This document shows positions 36,729 through 47,223 of a DNA stretch of 64,000 bases, piece by piece. Location: positions 62,001-126,000 of the forward strand of contig CM007345.1 in assembly GCA_000333855.2 (NCBI GenBank), read 5' to 3'. The notes beneath the pieces were generated by a model. The model worked only from the letters and a program-made list of their open reading frames with translations, searched no databases and was not told the DNA's origin. The stretch is from Endotrypanum monterogeii. Lineage: Eukaryota > Euglenozoa > Kinetoplastea > Trypanosomatida > Trypanosomatidae. The position numbers and the translations under genes were made by a program. How positions within the stretch are numbered: position 1 is the first letter of the stretch; the number at the start of each line of letters is the position of its first letter.

Positions 36729-39672
36729 CACCGACTAGCGAAGGTAGGCGGCGCTCTTCTCCCTCTGCTGGCCTGCGCAGTGCAAAAAGAAATCTCTCTG
36801 TGTTGGTCTATAAAGAGGAAGAAGGGAGGGGGCAACTCCGGTTATGGGTAAGGTACAACGACGAGCGTTTTTGGAGAAATACGTTATGTGTTTGCGTGAA
36901 CGCGCTGCTCGCACACGAGCTACCCCTCCCTCCACCCCTCTCGTCTTTCAATCTGGCACCTTACCTGTAAGGGGTATGAGATGGGGAAGTTATCACAGAG
37001 GGCGAGAGCTGTCACCCTTGTCGTGCATTGGCAAGTGAAAGTAGCGCTAAGGAGTAGGTGAAGATCTGCGTAAACAAAAGCGTGTGTGTGTGCGGGGTTT
37101 CGCCACGTTCCATCTGGAGAATCGCGCTTACTTCAATTACTAGTATTGAGCCCTTCAGGCCCTTCGCTGTATCAGGCACACACACACACACACACACACG
37201 TACACATCATCATCTTCCAAATCTGTCGATACTCCGAGATCAAAATACGAGTACAGCAGAAAATGGCTACAAGGCCATTGCAGTGTTGCATATTTATTTA
37301 TTTCAAATTGCTCAGAGCAAATCGAGTCACTTTTGAAAGTCATCTGAGGCAATGAGAAAGACTGTAGGGTAGGTCTCTCGTGCACTCTTTATAAATATAT
37401 ACGGGTAGTATTGAACTCTCATCTATGCAATGATGTACTTCCCCGTCCTCTTCGGAATCCGCACTACACCATGCAATACAATGTACAGATACGCATTTTT
37501 AGGAGGGGTGAAAGGGGGGGGCAAGCTCTTTGAAAAAAACATTTTTAAAGTGTCAAATACATCCCTAAAGAGAACAGAACACGAGACATAACACAACAAC
37601 GACAGGGAAAAAAAAAACGCTTAACTTAATGAACATCGACTCTACGTGTCTCATACCACAGCGTTTTCGCTGGCATTCTTCAGGAATGTTAGAGTATCTC
37701 CACAGATCATCCCACTTATATATATATATATATATATATATAATGTTTGTGTGTGTGTATGTGTTTTATCTATTCGTGATATAAAAATGCGATATTTTAG
37801 TGTGAAAGCGCTCTTCGCCACCACATCCCCACCTGAAGGTAAAATAAACACCACCATCCAAAATCGATATAAAGTTAATAACTACATGCGTATATATATA
37901 TACATACATATTTATATTCGCATATAGACGGGAAGAGAAAGGAAGGCACGAAGAAACGGAGTCTTCGTCCTTCTGGTTGGACTTGATACGCCTACACACA
38001 CAGAGGGAAAAAAAAAGGGGGGGTGACACAGAAGCAGAGTATTTAACAAAAATCATCCAGCAGACGTATGTGAACTGTTGAAAGTCAGCAAAACTAAGCG
38101 AATTACGCCGAGCGTAGGGAAAAAAAGAAAAAGTGAGGAAGGGCAATAGCAATTAGGCGGCGGGGAGAAAACGGGGGCCACATGTGAGGCACAGAGGGCT
38201 GATCCACAACACCGAAGCCTCCCTCCCTCTCCCCCCTCCCCCCCCAGCGCTTTCCACACGCGGGCAATTGCACGGGCACGGAGACACGGACACATACGCC
38301 AACACACCAGCAAGTACTCCACTAACAAAGCAAACACGCCAGGTAAAACTCCCACACTCGTCAGAAACCGTCGCGAAAAAAAAAACACTATTTTTTTTTT
38401 TTTAGAAGCGCTGTTCAGATCCAAATGTTTACACTAAAAAATAGATATATATATATATACGTGTGTGTGTATACATTTGCTGCTCAACCATTTAGACTAA
38501 CGTCCCTGGGATGGTGGGAGGAAGGGAGGACTCTGCACTGCAGTCGATAAGATTCCGACTCAGCATCTAAAAAAGCTGACGCACACACACGTAAGCATAC
38601 ACATCCACACAATGACAATCAGCGAAAAGTATAGTCACGTGGAGAGGAATCAAGTCCCTAACTCAGTAGACGCACACAGGAGGACAAGCAAGCGATGATT
38701 CACCTGCAAAGAGGCACAAAGACGCATCTGGGTAAGCGTTTCTGGAAGCAAATGAGAATAATTGTTTTTTTGTTTTTGCTTTATTTTCATTATTTTCCAT
38801 TTTTGGGAGGTAAAAGAGGAGACAAGTGACTCTGCCGGTAAGAGGCTGTGTGAAGGAGAGGCAACTACAAACGCGCGAAAACATCTGCCCCGCTGTGCCA
38901 TTCACGTACTCCTTTACTTTTCTTCCTTTATTTTTTCCCCAAAGTGGCGCATCTAAGAAAAAAAAAAGGATGAGAGAGAAGGAGAGGAGTGAGACGAAAG
39001 AAAAAAAAAAAAGATACACAGACGCACACGTGTACGCATTCGATGAATGCCCCACCGCGCAGGTGCATGCCCTCACTTAGAAAACGTGAAGAACGAGAGA
39101 GGTAAGGGAAATGAAGCGGGTAGAAATAAATAAAAAAAAAACAGAAGACGATGGTTGAGACGAAAATGGAAAAAAAAAAGCGGAAGAGGAGAACAGCAGC
39201 GTAACACACCAGCTGCCTAACAAACGAAAAAAAAAATACAATGGAACTTAGAGACGGAAAGATGGCCCCTACGCACGACGAACACGCACATATAGAAGAA
39301 AAATAAAAAGGATGCACCAACCCATTCCCAACCACCAGCGCGAACAGAAACCACAGCAGAGGCAGGAGAAAACAAATGGGATTATGGCCGAAAGTAGCGA
39401 GAGAGGAGGGAGAGGGAAGTGTGGCACCTCTTCAAATGGAGAGGACAAAAAAGACAGCGATACATAGGGTAAAAGAGTTTGGCCTGACGTATCAAATCCC
39501 ACACACACACACACACACCAGAAGAAATCACCGAATATTAAGCTAGAAGTGAGACGCCTGGAGCCCTCGTTTCCCTCCGTGAAGCCATTGAGGGGCACCA
39601 AAAAAAAAAAAAAACCGATACGGACCGTGGGCCCCACCGGCAAGTGTATCGATGCCTGTTGATCAAAGCCAT
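36729..39672. other. Longest intergenic spacer, 2.9 kb
   Basis: No gene is supported on either strand. Repeats: (CA)n at 37177-37199, (TA)n-(TG)n at 37717-37762, TA/GT at 38441-38468 and (CA)n at 39500-39518, plus many A and T homopolymers (for example 38374-38403, 39600-39614). Minus-strand frames at 38663-39076 and 38928-39335 are Phe/Leu/Ser-rich because they read polypyrimidine tracts. A small noncoding RNA gene could be hidden here, but none was recognised. Confidence 0.5.
37717..37762. repeat. Compound (TA)n(TG)n microsatellite
   Basis: TA units (37717-37742) followed after a short break by GT units (37749-37762). Confidence 0.85.
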
Positions 39673-41490
39673 CTACTTGGGGGGGTAGAGACGCACGCAC
39701 TGAGCAGCCGCAATGCTTGTAGCGTTTCGGTAGTTGCCGTCGCGCGTGATAAGGGCCCCTACACAGACATCGATGTGCGGGTAAAGACGCTCAGCCTCGG
39801 TCAGCGTCACTTCTACAGAAAACATATTTTTTTCGAGTGTTGTCGCTCGGGACATATCGGGAAGAACTTCAGGGGTGCGACAAAGGGGACAAACATCCCC
39901 TGAAGTTAGAGTATACTCTGTAATGCAACTAACGTGGAACCAATGACTGCACTTCATCCCAATGGTTGGAGTTTCACTTTCAAATGGATACAGACAGATG
40001 GCGCAGGTTCCCAGGTCATCGGTTGCGCCTGAATTCGCAGCATCTGCGCAGCAGTGCTTCTCCGAAGTCCAATGGCTACCCTTTTTCAAGGATGCTGAAC
40101 TCAGCGGAATCATCGTGCCGAGGCGTATCGTCACGCGCGAACGCCAGTTAGAGTCCGGCCCCAGCCGCTCCCACAGCATCTCGTCTACGTCACGCTTGTC
40201 AGCAAGCTTCTCTGTACCTCTCAGCACCCACACAATGGGCCGCGCACCATACGGAGCGAGACTGAGGCTAAGCGAGATAACTGCACCCTGATACGCTACG
40301 CAACGCGTAGCCGGCGGCGGTGGTGCCTCTGTGACGCTATCGCTTATCCTGCGCGTTGGAGGACGCACAGGGGGGCGCTCGAAAACAGAGTGCGTGGTTA
40401 CAAGAGCATCAGTCCCCACATCAAGACTTCTCGATCGATAGACGATGGTCTCGCCCGATGAACCGACAGGGCTGCTCTTTTCTTCCCCGTTGGAGCAAGA
40501 GCTATCAGAGCTCGTCGGGCGTGGCGGTGACGTAGTAGGGATGCTGCGACAGTCTAGGTGAGTGCAGTCATACTGAACTGCATGCCAGCAGGAGCGTGTG
40601 CAGTAGCGGGCTGAGAAAACTTGCACACCCGCTGACTGCCCGAGAGCATACGTGACATGAGGGGGCAGAATAAGACCACGTAAATTTTCCTGCTGCTGTG
40701 CGTAGAAGAAGACGACACACGCCATACACATGTCAAAGCCATAGCTCTTACCACTGATGTGGGCCTCGCTACGGACATTGCAGTTTATTTCGGGGCTTTC
40801 CCCCTCTCCGTCGTCGTAGACCATAGCCTGGTAGCTCACGTGGATGTCGCGTAGCCGACATGTGTCACAGCTATATCCTCCCAACACAAAAGCGCATTGG
40901 GGAATATGAAGCGGATTTGAGAGCTTCAAACGCATGACGGCGTGTCGTTTGGCGAAGGTCAGCTGCTTCGGCAAATCCTTCAGCATCTCCATCACCTCCT
41001 TCAGAGGATGTTCAACGATGCAGGCAACAGCAGTGTCATCGTAATCCAAATCTGGAATAGGCTGAGGCACTGGAAATGTATCGGGTGAGGGCGCAGACTC
41101 GTGGCCGGCCAACTCCTTCTGGCGCTGTGTCATTTGCGCGGATACACAACGTACGTACTCCTCCACCAGCGGCACCGGGCTAGTAGGGAAGGTCAGTACT
41201 GCGTGCATGAGCTGCTCAGCGGTGCAAAGGTAGAAATGCGAGTTGGACGTGCCGCCACCAAGAATTGCCTGCATGAAGAAGTCTGTGTAGGTCTTCCACG
41301 TATCTACATCCAAACCAGTGCTCTCCAGCTTCACTAGGATACGCCTTGCTGTGTAACGGAGGATCTCCATGTACATACCCTGCGTCACCATGCCCTCATT
41401 TTCGCATAAATACTTTACACATTCCCACATCGATAGTGTATTCTCCAGCGCTTGCTGGGCGGTGATTTGACGAATAAGCATGTCCGCCAT
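39673..41490 (-). CDS. RING-H2 finger protein, probable E3 ubiquitin ligase
   Basis: 605 residues. A RING-H2 (C3H2C3) finger lies at C496-x2-C499, C514-x-H516-x2-H519-x2-C522, C534-x2-C537, with the usual aromatic HWFH core; such fingers recruit E2 enzymes and transfer ubiquitin. The first 170 residues are helical (ITAQQALENTLSMWECVKYL...). A Cys-rich middle segment (CDTC, CMAC pairs) may bind a second zinc. After the RING, about 70 residues end in a short predicted strand-rich tail. The frame remains open to 41670 but begins there with GTG and carries no ATG before MADMLIRQ at 41490, which is used. If an upstream non-ATG start were real, 60 more residues would be added. Substrate unknown. 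Confidence 0.88.
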   Translation of the reverse strand: MADMLIRQITAQQALENTLSMWECVKYLCENEGMVTQGMYMEILRYTARRILVKLESTGLDVDTWKTYTDFFMQAILGGGTSNSHFYLCTAEQLMHAVLTFPTSPVPLVEEYVRCVSAQMTQRQKELAGHESAPSPDTFPVPQPIPDLDYDDTAVACIVEHPLKEVMEMLKDLPKQLTFAKRHAVMRLKLSNPLHIPQCAFVLGGYSCDTCRLRDIHVSYQAMVYDDGEGESPEINCNVRSEAHISGKSYGFDMCMACVVFFYAQQQENLRGLILPPHVTYALGQSAGVQVFSARYCTRSCWHAVQYDCTHLDCRSIPTTSPPRPTSSDSSCSNGEEKSSPVGSSGETIVYRSRSLDVGTDALVTTHSVFERPPVRPPTRRISDSVTEAPPPPATRCVAYQGAVISLSLSLAPYGARPIVWVLRGTEKLADKRDVDEMLWERLGPDSNWRSRVTIRLGTMIPLSSASLKKGSHWTSEKHCCADAANSGATDDLGTCAICLYPFESETPTIGMKCSHWFHVSCITEYTLTSGDVCPLCRTPEVLPDMSRATTLEKNMFSVEVTLTEAERLYPHIDVCVGALITRDGNYRNATSIAAAQCVRLYPPK

Positions 41491-42667
41491 GACTCGCGAT
41501 TGCCACACCACATGCGCCGCACTAGTTGAATCAACTGGAAGATATTTTACACAACGAAACGCCCTGAAGAGTGATGCAGAAAGAAGAGTGGAGTCGTTGA
41601 AGTCTTGCGGAGACAACACTGACACAAGGGGTGGGGAGTAGCAGCAGCAAACCAGAAATAAGATACCCACTCACTCAGTTCGAGATGAATGGGGATGAGG
41701 AGAATGCAAAGGAAAGGAAGGACTGCAGGGAAAGCTCTGCACTCTAATCTAAGCCGCCTCCTTTTTTTTTTTTTTTCGCAGGGGAGGGGGGAAAGAAACG
41801 GAGGGCAAGAAAGTAAAAATAGAAATACAAATCGCCAGAGCAGAAACCGCACTTGGGTGTATCTCACGAAACGAAGGGTGGTTTGCCGAAAGAGGGCGAA
41901 ATATGAGCGAAGGAGCACAGCGCACACCAGGTAAAAAGTGGAGGTGCAACCACAAATAATGATCGCAGTCGTGATGCTGATGTTGATATTAGCTATAACC
42001 AGAAGAATCAGATCAGGGGGAGAGGGGAACAGGATCCACTCGCTCCCCAACCCATCTTTTCCCCACTCGTCACTACCACCACCACCAACCGCAGCGATCA
42101 ATTCGAACCCTGAGGGCACCTCAGACCTCTGAGACTCGACAGAACCAAACCACGAAAACATGAAGAAGAAAGGAAGGAGAAAAGATGAGCAAGTGAAGAA
42201 GAGGCGCAGGTAAAAGATTGACCCCACACTGGCGGTCTCTGAGATAACATTTCCCGCCCCTGCCCTGAGGGAAGGGAGACAAAAATAGTAACTAACTAAC
42301 CTCACCAGGCTGTATGATTCGCTTCAGGTACCCAACACACCACTGCCTGTCGGAACTCCCATTTCATTTTTCAAGCTGTTGTTACGGTGTCGGTGCCTGC
42401 GATTGGGGACACACTACACATCCAGGGTAGAGGTCGGAAGCAGTGGGTGTATGTGGGTAAAGAAGATAGAAGCCTGTGTGTGTGTGTGTGCATCGGGGCG
42501 TAAGGAAGTACAAAAGAAAAGGCCGCCAGGGGGTACCAAAACAGAAGATATACAACTCAGTGCAAGACACGAGATACCGAAGGACATGCACCCGAACCCT
42601 TTGCGAACCAACGTTTGTACGCGTGAGGTTCCTACGCAATATGGTGCAGCTGCGTGGAAAGCCCCCC

Positions 42668-42670
<3 letters not shown>

Positions 42671-42711
<41 letters not shown>
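42671..42711. repeat. (CA)n microsatellite, left of the gap
   Basis: About 40 bases of uninterrupted CA ending in CCGCCGCGTG. Confidence 0.9.
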
Positions 42712-42712
<1 letters not shown>

Positions 42713-42815
42713 GCCGCGTGACGCTACGTACTACATACGAACGAACGACCGACGATAGCGACGTCGTTCGAGTCGGCGTACGTACGACCACCTACCCTTA
42801 CCCCACCCTACCTTA

Positions 42816-42835
42816 NNNNNNNNNNNNNNNNNNNN
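42816..42835. other. Assembly gap (20 N)
   Basis: Twenty undetermined bases. The neighbours (42712-42815 and 42836-42931) are rich in CGTACG-like words unlike the rest of the window, so the gap edges may be low-quality sequence. Confidence 0.98.
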
Positions 42836-42930
42836 CGACTACGACCGAACCCCTTACCGTCGTACCGAACCGTTACGTTACGTACGTCGAGGTCGTACGT
42901 CGACTAATAGTGCGAGCGCGTCGAGACCCA

Positions 42931-42931
<1 letters not shown>

Positions 42932-42970
<39 letters not shown>
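42932..42970. repeat. (CA)n microsatellite, right of the gap
   Basis: About 39 bases of uninterrupted CA ending in CGCCGCCTG, similar to the end of the left array (CCGCCGCGTG). Confidence 0.9.
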
Positions 42971-42972
<2 letters not shown>

Positions 42973-43522
42973 CGCCTGAGCAGTCTACATGACAAGACGC
43001 CGATAGCAGCTTCGATGGCGCTAGCACACTTCCACCCACCTCAAGTTTTTCCTTGATTGGTTATTGCCTATCAAGGCTTCACACACAAAGGCACACTAAG
43101 GTCAACACGTTCTGACATGCAAACGGGCGTGTACCTACAATGTCATTATTTTTTTTTCTTTTTGTGTTGTTGTTGGGGGGGGGGAGGAGAGAGACAAATG
43201 ATGAATAAAAAGGCTCACTTGAGGTATCTGAGGGGGGCAGCGACCCATGCACACATGTGTGCATGATGACGTGGAAGACGTGAGACTTTCTCGTGATCAC
43301 TCCGTCAATATCACCACGATGGAACACCAGTCAGCGCCGGTGCCTTCCGTGAAGGCGGAAAAAAGAGAACAAAAAAACCGTCGCGTTCCTGTGATGGAAA
43401 GAAGGTGGTGAGAAGAGGGAGAGGGAGGGGGGGGGGGTGAAGCCCTCGGCATCAGTCCAAAAATTATACCTGATCCCGTTACTCGAGCTCTTGTTTTTTC
43501 TCACCCTTTCTGCCAGTCTTCA

Positions 43523-45784
43523 CTAGGGGGTAACAGCTGGGGGTTTACCCGGGCCCTGACGCCGCTGCAGCCCGTATATTTTCTGTTCAGTGAGCGAGCG
43601 GGATGGGTGAAGACATGCCTCAAGGTGTACCCCTTGCTCACGTGCTGCATGACACAACTGCTCATTTGATGTAACAAGCACGGCGTTGACGGCGTCGGCA
43701 AGGCCGAATACGACCTTGTTACGTAGGGAGACCTTGCCGCTGGGCTGCAAATACTCTACCGAGGTAAAGAGGGCTGGCGATGGCTGTGAGGACGTGGTGT
43801 GTGACGGTGTCATACCATGTCCGCTGGTGCCTCGTGGTGCACTGTGGCTATCACAGGCCACTTCGCTGCCCATGAAACTCCGCAGGAAGGTAGTGTCCAC
43901 CACACTGACAAGCCGCAGCAGACGTGCCGCACGCCCGACTTCCTGCGGCCCGGCTATCGTCTCCAAGATCCATTTGAACTCTTCATACGTGACATCCGCC
44001 ATGATCCAGTTGGGGCGCCGCAAGCTCGAGGGTAATACAGACCTGTCCTCGGCCTCGCCGTCCACACAGCCGCTGTAATCTACCAGAAGCTTCGACTCAT
44101 CAAGAACTGCTGCAGCTGGTGCGGAAGTGCTACGAGTAGTGATGCCGGGGGACTGTAACCCGCTCGAGACCGCACCATCGGAAAGCCGTTCTCGTGCCGC
44201 CTTTTCCAGCGGACCGAGCCAATCAAGCTCCGTGGGCACAAGCAAAGCTTCTGGGATGAACTCGCTGCGCTTCCCGTCGTTTGACCCCTGTGTTGTTCCA
44301 GATATCGCGTCCTCAGACGGTGACATGAGTGCGTTCCGCATCATCTGCTCCAGCATGTCTCTAGTATACCAGGCGGTGTACAAGCGCAACGCCGGCTCCA
44401 GCACTTCCACGACGGCATGGCAGTCCTCCTCCTCCTTTCGTTGCTGCTCTTGCAAGACGTGAAATGGTGCCAGTCGTTCCATGCGCACATGGTGGGGCAA
44501 TCCATCCACGTAGCAACTCTGGGAACAGAAAGTGATCAGTGCGGTCGTATCGAGGCAAATAACCTCGGGAGGCCGCACCAACACTGGGAGCCAAGAGGCA
44601 GCGTACGATGTGAGAGTACCACGAGACTGTTGTACCCGGGTTCGACTGCGTGGAACTACTGAGGTGTCGTCGTCTGAGAGCGACGTCCATAGCACACCAT
44701 GCGCCGCAAAGAATTTTCGCAGCACAGAGGGTGGGAAGTGAAGCAGAACGACGGCCACCTGAACAGCACGTCGGTGCGGCAAGCAAATCTGTTTGGAGCG
44801 CTCAATAAGGGCTAGGAGCATATCGGTGAAGGGGGTCGCACCGTTCACCTCCAGTGCAGCTGCCTCCAGCTCCAGGTTTCGCGCCGTGGTCGTCTTCACC
44901 TTGATCCAGCGGTGCTCGTTGCACGAGACTACGTCCACTTCAATTCGTGTGTTATCTGTGAAAGGGGGCTTGTGCGTTACACTTGGCCCTTCCACGGAAG
45001 GACCTCTCACACAGCTGCGTGGACCCACCCCGCCGCCCACGGGCACCAACACACCAGTAACATCCCGCTCGTGCTCAAGACACGTAACAATGGCGCCAAA
45101 ATAATGCAGCGAATTGCACTGCACGCACGCAACCGCTGCCTCCAAAATAGAAGGTGGCACACCACACGAATCGAGCGAGGTGGAAGGCAACGCACACGGA
45201 TAACCAACCGCTTCGAGTCCCTCCACAGCGCGCCGCATTTTGTCCATCTCTTTACGGAGTCGACTCCGCAGCTTCGCAGCACCATGGCATCTCATCAAAC
45301 TACTGCCATTACGCCCAGCACGCGGCGCCCCACTGCGGATGCAGTTTTTGCTAACGTTGTCCCTCACGCACGATATCTCCGAGCTATCTGGATCCCTTTC
45401 CATAGAGCGCACTTTTCCCGAGAGAAAGCGCTCCAGCCTGATGTGAAGATCCTCCGCTGTGCGCATCAACTGCATCAGATACATATACACCTCATTCGGA
45501 GGGCTTGACGTGGTGAACCCCTTAGCATGAGCGTCATTCCACTGACGTCTGAGGTGATGAACTGCATGAAGATGATTACTGGACGTGTCTGGTACGTCTG
45601 TAGATGTCTCCTCAAGAGCGCTTGATAGCACCGAATTTGTAGCGTCTGCGCTGAGCGAAGAGCTGCACGATCGTGAACTGATGCCACTGCTGTGAGCGCT
45701 GAGGTCCAGGTTCGACCCCCCTTCCAGGACATCCCCCTCGTCACCAGAGAGCGGGATAGGCAGCGCCTCGTACAGCTGATCCAT
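43523..45784 (-). CDS. C7orf25/UPF0415 (DUF1308) family PIN-like protein
   Basis: 753 residues. It matches the human C7orf25 family along its length: a helical segment around 170-195 (RLRKEMDKMRRAVEGLEAVGYP), IEVDVVSCNEHRWIKVK (281-297), the PIN-like start VICLDTTALITF (408-419, D412), a second conserved helix WIMADVTYEEFKWILETI (593-610), FGLADAVNAVLVTSNEQL (693-710) and the family's closing HPSRSLTEQK (726-735). PIN domains are metal-dependent RNases; here the last acidic position is Asn (N707), as in the human protein. Ser/Thr-rich insertions near 370-390, 490-590 and 640-675 make it longer than the animal protein (about 420). Function is not established in the family as far as I know. The ATG at 45784 is preferred over the TTG at the end of the open frame, and a good acceptor lies 15 bases upstream. 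Confidence 0.87.
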   Translation of the reverse strand: MDQLYEALPIPLSGDEGDVLEGGSNLDLSAHSSGISSRSCSSSLSADATNSVLSSALEETSTDVPDTSSNHLHAVHHLRRQWNDAHAKGFTTSSPPNEVYMYLMQLMRTAEDLHIRLERFLSGKVRSMERDPDSSEISCVRDNVSKNCIRSGAPRAGRNGSSLMRCHGAAKLRSRLRKEMDKMRRAVEGLEAVGYPCALPSTSLDSCGVPPSILEAAVACVQCNSLHYFGAIVTCLEHERDVTGVLVPVGGGVGPRSCVRGPSVEGPSVTHKPPFTDNTRIEVDVVSCNEHRWIKVKTTTARNLELEAAALEVNGATPFTDMLLALIERSKQICLPHRRAVQVAVVLLHFPPSVLRKFFAAHGVLWTSLSDDDTSVVPRSRTRVQQSRGTLTSYAASWLPVLVRPPEVICLDTTALITFCSQSCYVDGLPHHVRMERLAPFHVLQEQQRKEEEDCHAVVEVLEPALRLYTAWYTRDMLEQMMRNALMSPSEDAISGTTQGSNDGKRSEFIPEALLVPTELDWLGPLEKAARERLSDGAVSSGLQSPGITTRSTSAPAAAVLDESKLLVDYSGCVDGEAEDRSVLPSSLRRPNWIMADVTYEEFKWILETIAGPQEVGRAARLLRLVSVVDTTFLRSFMGSEVACDSHSAPRGTSGHGMTPSHTTSSQPSPALFTSVEYLQPSGKVSLRNKVVFGLADAVNAVLVTSNEQLCHAAREQGVHLEACLHPSRSLTEQKIYGLQRRQGPGKPPAVTP

Positions 45785-46848
45785 AATGGCACACCGTTCT
45801 GCGATCAAAGAGGTGGTAAAATATATTGCAAGGAAAAACCAAGTTACGTACAGGAAAGGAAAAAGGAGGGATAAAAGAGCGCGCGATGTGTACAGGTGTG
45901 TACAGGTGTGTACGTCTTAGTCCGGAAGCCATTCCGCACCACCCACCCACATGCGATGGGTCTGTTCTTTTTTTTTCCCCGAGGGGAAACCATGTGTCGC
46001 AGCGTGGGAATAAAATACCCCTCCTCCCCTCCCCGCCCCCCAGACACACACAAAAAAGCCGTTAATGGCCGTAAACAAACACGACCGGGAGGCAGGGTAA
46101 ACGAAGCCCAAATGCAGCTGAGGGAAATAAGCCCATCGGATGTCAGCGATGCAACTGAATACGCGATCCGAGCCCCTTGTCACACACACACACACACACA
46201 ACTCAGAAGCGGATTCGCGCAGAACATAAACAGAAGCATATCTGTGAGAGCGTGTGAAACATACTCAAGTGACACCGGTCATCCTTGTCTTACACAGGTC
46301 AAAATCTGAGACTAGGAGACCTCCTTGGCCCTTCACTCCAACCCATCACTCTCCTGCAATCCAAGGATAGATGAACTGTAGAAAAAAAAAAAAGAGGGGA
46401 GCAGTGATACGAGCACACACACACACACACACACACAACCGCCTTGTGTGAGGGGAGGGGGGCAAGTGAGCCAGTGCACCAGGGCTTTAGGGGGAAAGAG
46501 AGACAGGCGGTCCGGGTACTTTAAAAAAAAAAAAGGTTTCTCGATATCGTACCTTTTTTATTAAATCTCGTCTTTTCTCATTGTTAGCAAAGCGAGTGAT
46601 ACATGTACACTTGTATACATGTTCACCTACACTAAGGCGAAATGCACTCTGCAGACAAGTGTGCAAAACAATTGATCAACTTGAAAGGAGGAGCAAGATG
46701 AGGAGAGATCTGCAATTCATTTGTGCGGGGATGCAGCCTGCCTCCTTCCCCCTTCTCCTTCCCCCCCCCGTACTAACCCACTCAAAAAAATGTTGTAGAA
46801 GTGTGAAGGTGTGAGGAAAGGCCTGTGACTCCCCAACTGGCGATGACA
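45785..46848. other. Intergenic spacer, 1.1 kb
   Basis: No gene is supported. Repeats: a tandem GTGTACAGGT unit (about 45886-45912), (CA)n at 46181-46201 and (CA)n at 46413-46437; A runs at 46381-46393 and 46522-46533. Confidence 0.55.
45799..45800 (-). promoter_or_regulatory. Candidate spliced-leader acceptor AG for the DUF1308 gene
   Basis: On the coding strand a pyrimidine tract (about 45850-45880) is followed, with no other AG between, by GATCGCAG here. The 5' UTR would be about 14 bases, and the upstream TTG would be left out. Confidence 0.55.
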
Positions 46849-47223
46849 TCACTCACTACCCTCATATCGCCACCAATTAAGTCGCTTTTCGAGCGGCCAG
46901 TCACGCAATTGCTCGTATTCCCGCTGGGACAACTCAATAAAACGGTGATGAGTATAATCTTTGTCATCGACACACCGACCCCAGAGTCCTACACGGGCCG
47001 ATGGAACCTGATCAAAATTGACAGTGACAGAGGTGATGCCGCAGCGATTACACAGGCGGTAGCGCCTTTCACGGCTAAAATCGTTGCGCATGTGTTTTTG
47101 ATTCTCAAGCCGGAATGTATCCTTCATACGCTTATTCAGTACAACCCCATTGTTGCGGTGCAGCGCTCCGAACTTTGTGAAAGAATAGAGCGAGTTAGGA
47201 CCAAAGACGTTGGCGCGGGACAT
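46849..47223 (-). CDS. Small CxxC protein, unknown function
   Basis: 124 residues with an ATG start (MSRANVFGPNSLYSFTKFG). It is basic in the first half, has a CNRC pair (75-78) plus a later Cys (about 101), and a Trp/Arg-rich end (DWPLEKRLNWWRYEGSE). The composition looks coding rather than repeat-derived, and the Arg-rich, Trp-rich style recalls small mitochondrial ribosomal or respiratory assembly proteins, but I recognise no family. It sits between the Fcf2 and DUF1308 genes with normal spacing. Confidence 0.75.
   Translation of the reverse strand: MSRANVFGPNSLYSFTKFGALHRNNGVVLNKRMKDTFRLENQKHMRNDFSRERRYRLCNRCGITSVTVNFDQVPSARVGLWGRCVDDKDYTHHRFIELSQREYEQLRDWPLEKRLNWWRYEGSE

Larger units (their letters stand above)
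41491..43522. other. Intergenic spacer, 2.0 kb, containing an assembly gap
   Basis: No gene is supported. A minus-strand frame at 41547-42305 is hydrophobic because it reads polypyrimidine tracts. Two (CA)n arrays (42671-42711 and 42932-42970) flank a 20-N gap and about 200 bases of odd CG/GTAC-rich sequence. G-rich runs occur near 43170-43187 and 43422-43438. Confidence 0.55.

Noticed and set aside
38663..39335. Overlapping minus-strand frames in the longest spacer
   Set aside because: Phe/Leu/Ser-rich translation of polypyrimidine tracts; no ATG with a plausible acceptor and no motif.
41547..42305. 252-residue hydrophobic minus-strand frame upstream of the RING gene
   Set aside because: It overlaps the RING gene's 5' flank and is Phe/Leu/Ser/Cys-rich because it reads polypyrimidine tracts; no domain or motif is visible.
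42379..43056. 225-residue plus-strand frame across the N gap
   Set aside because: It is made of His-Thr repeats from the CA arrays and undetermined bases, on the strand opposite to all credible genes.
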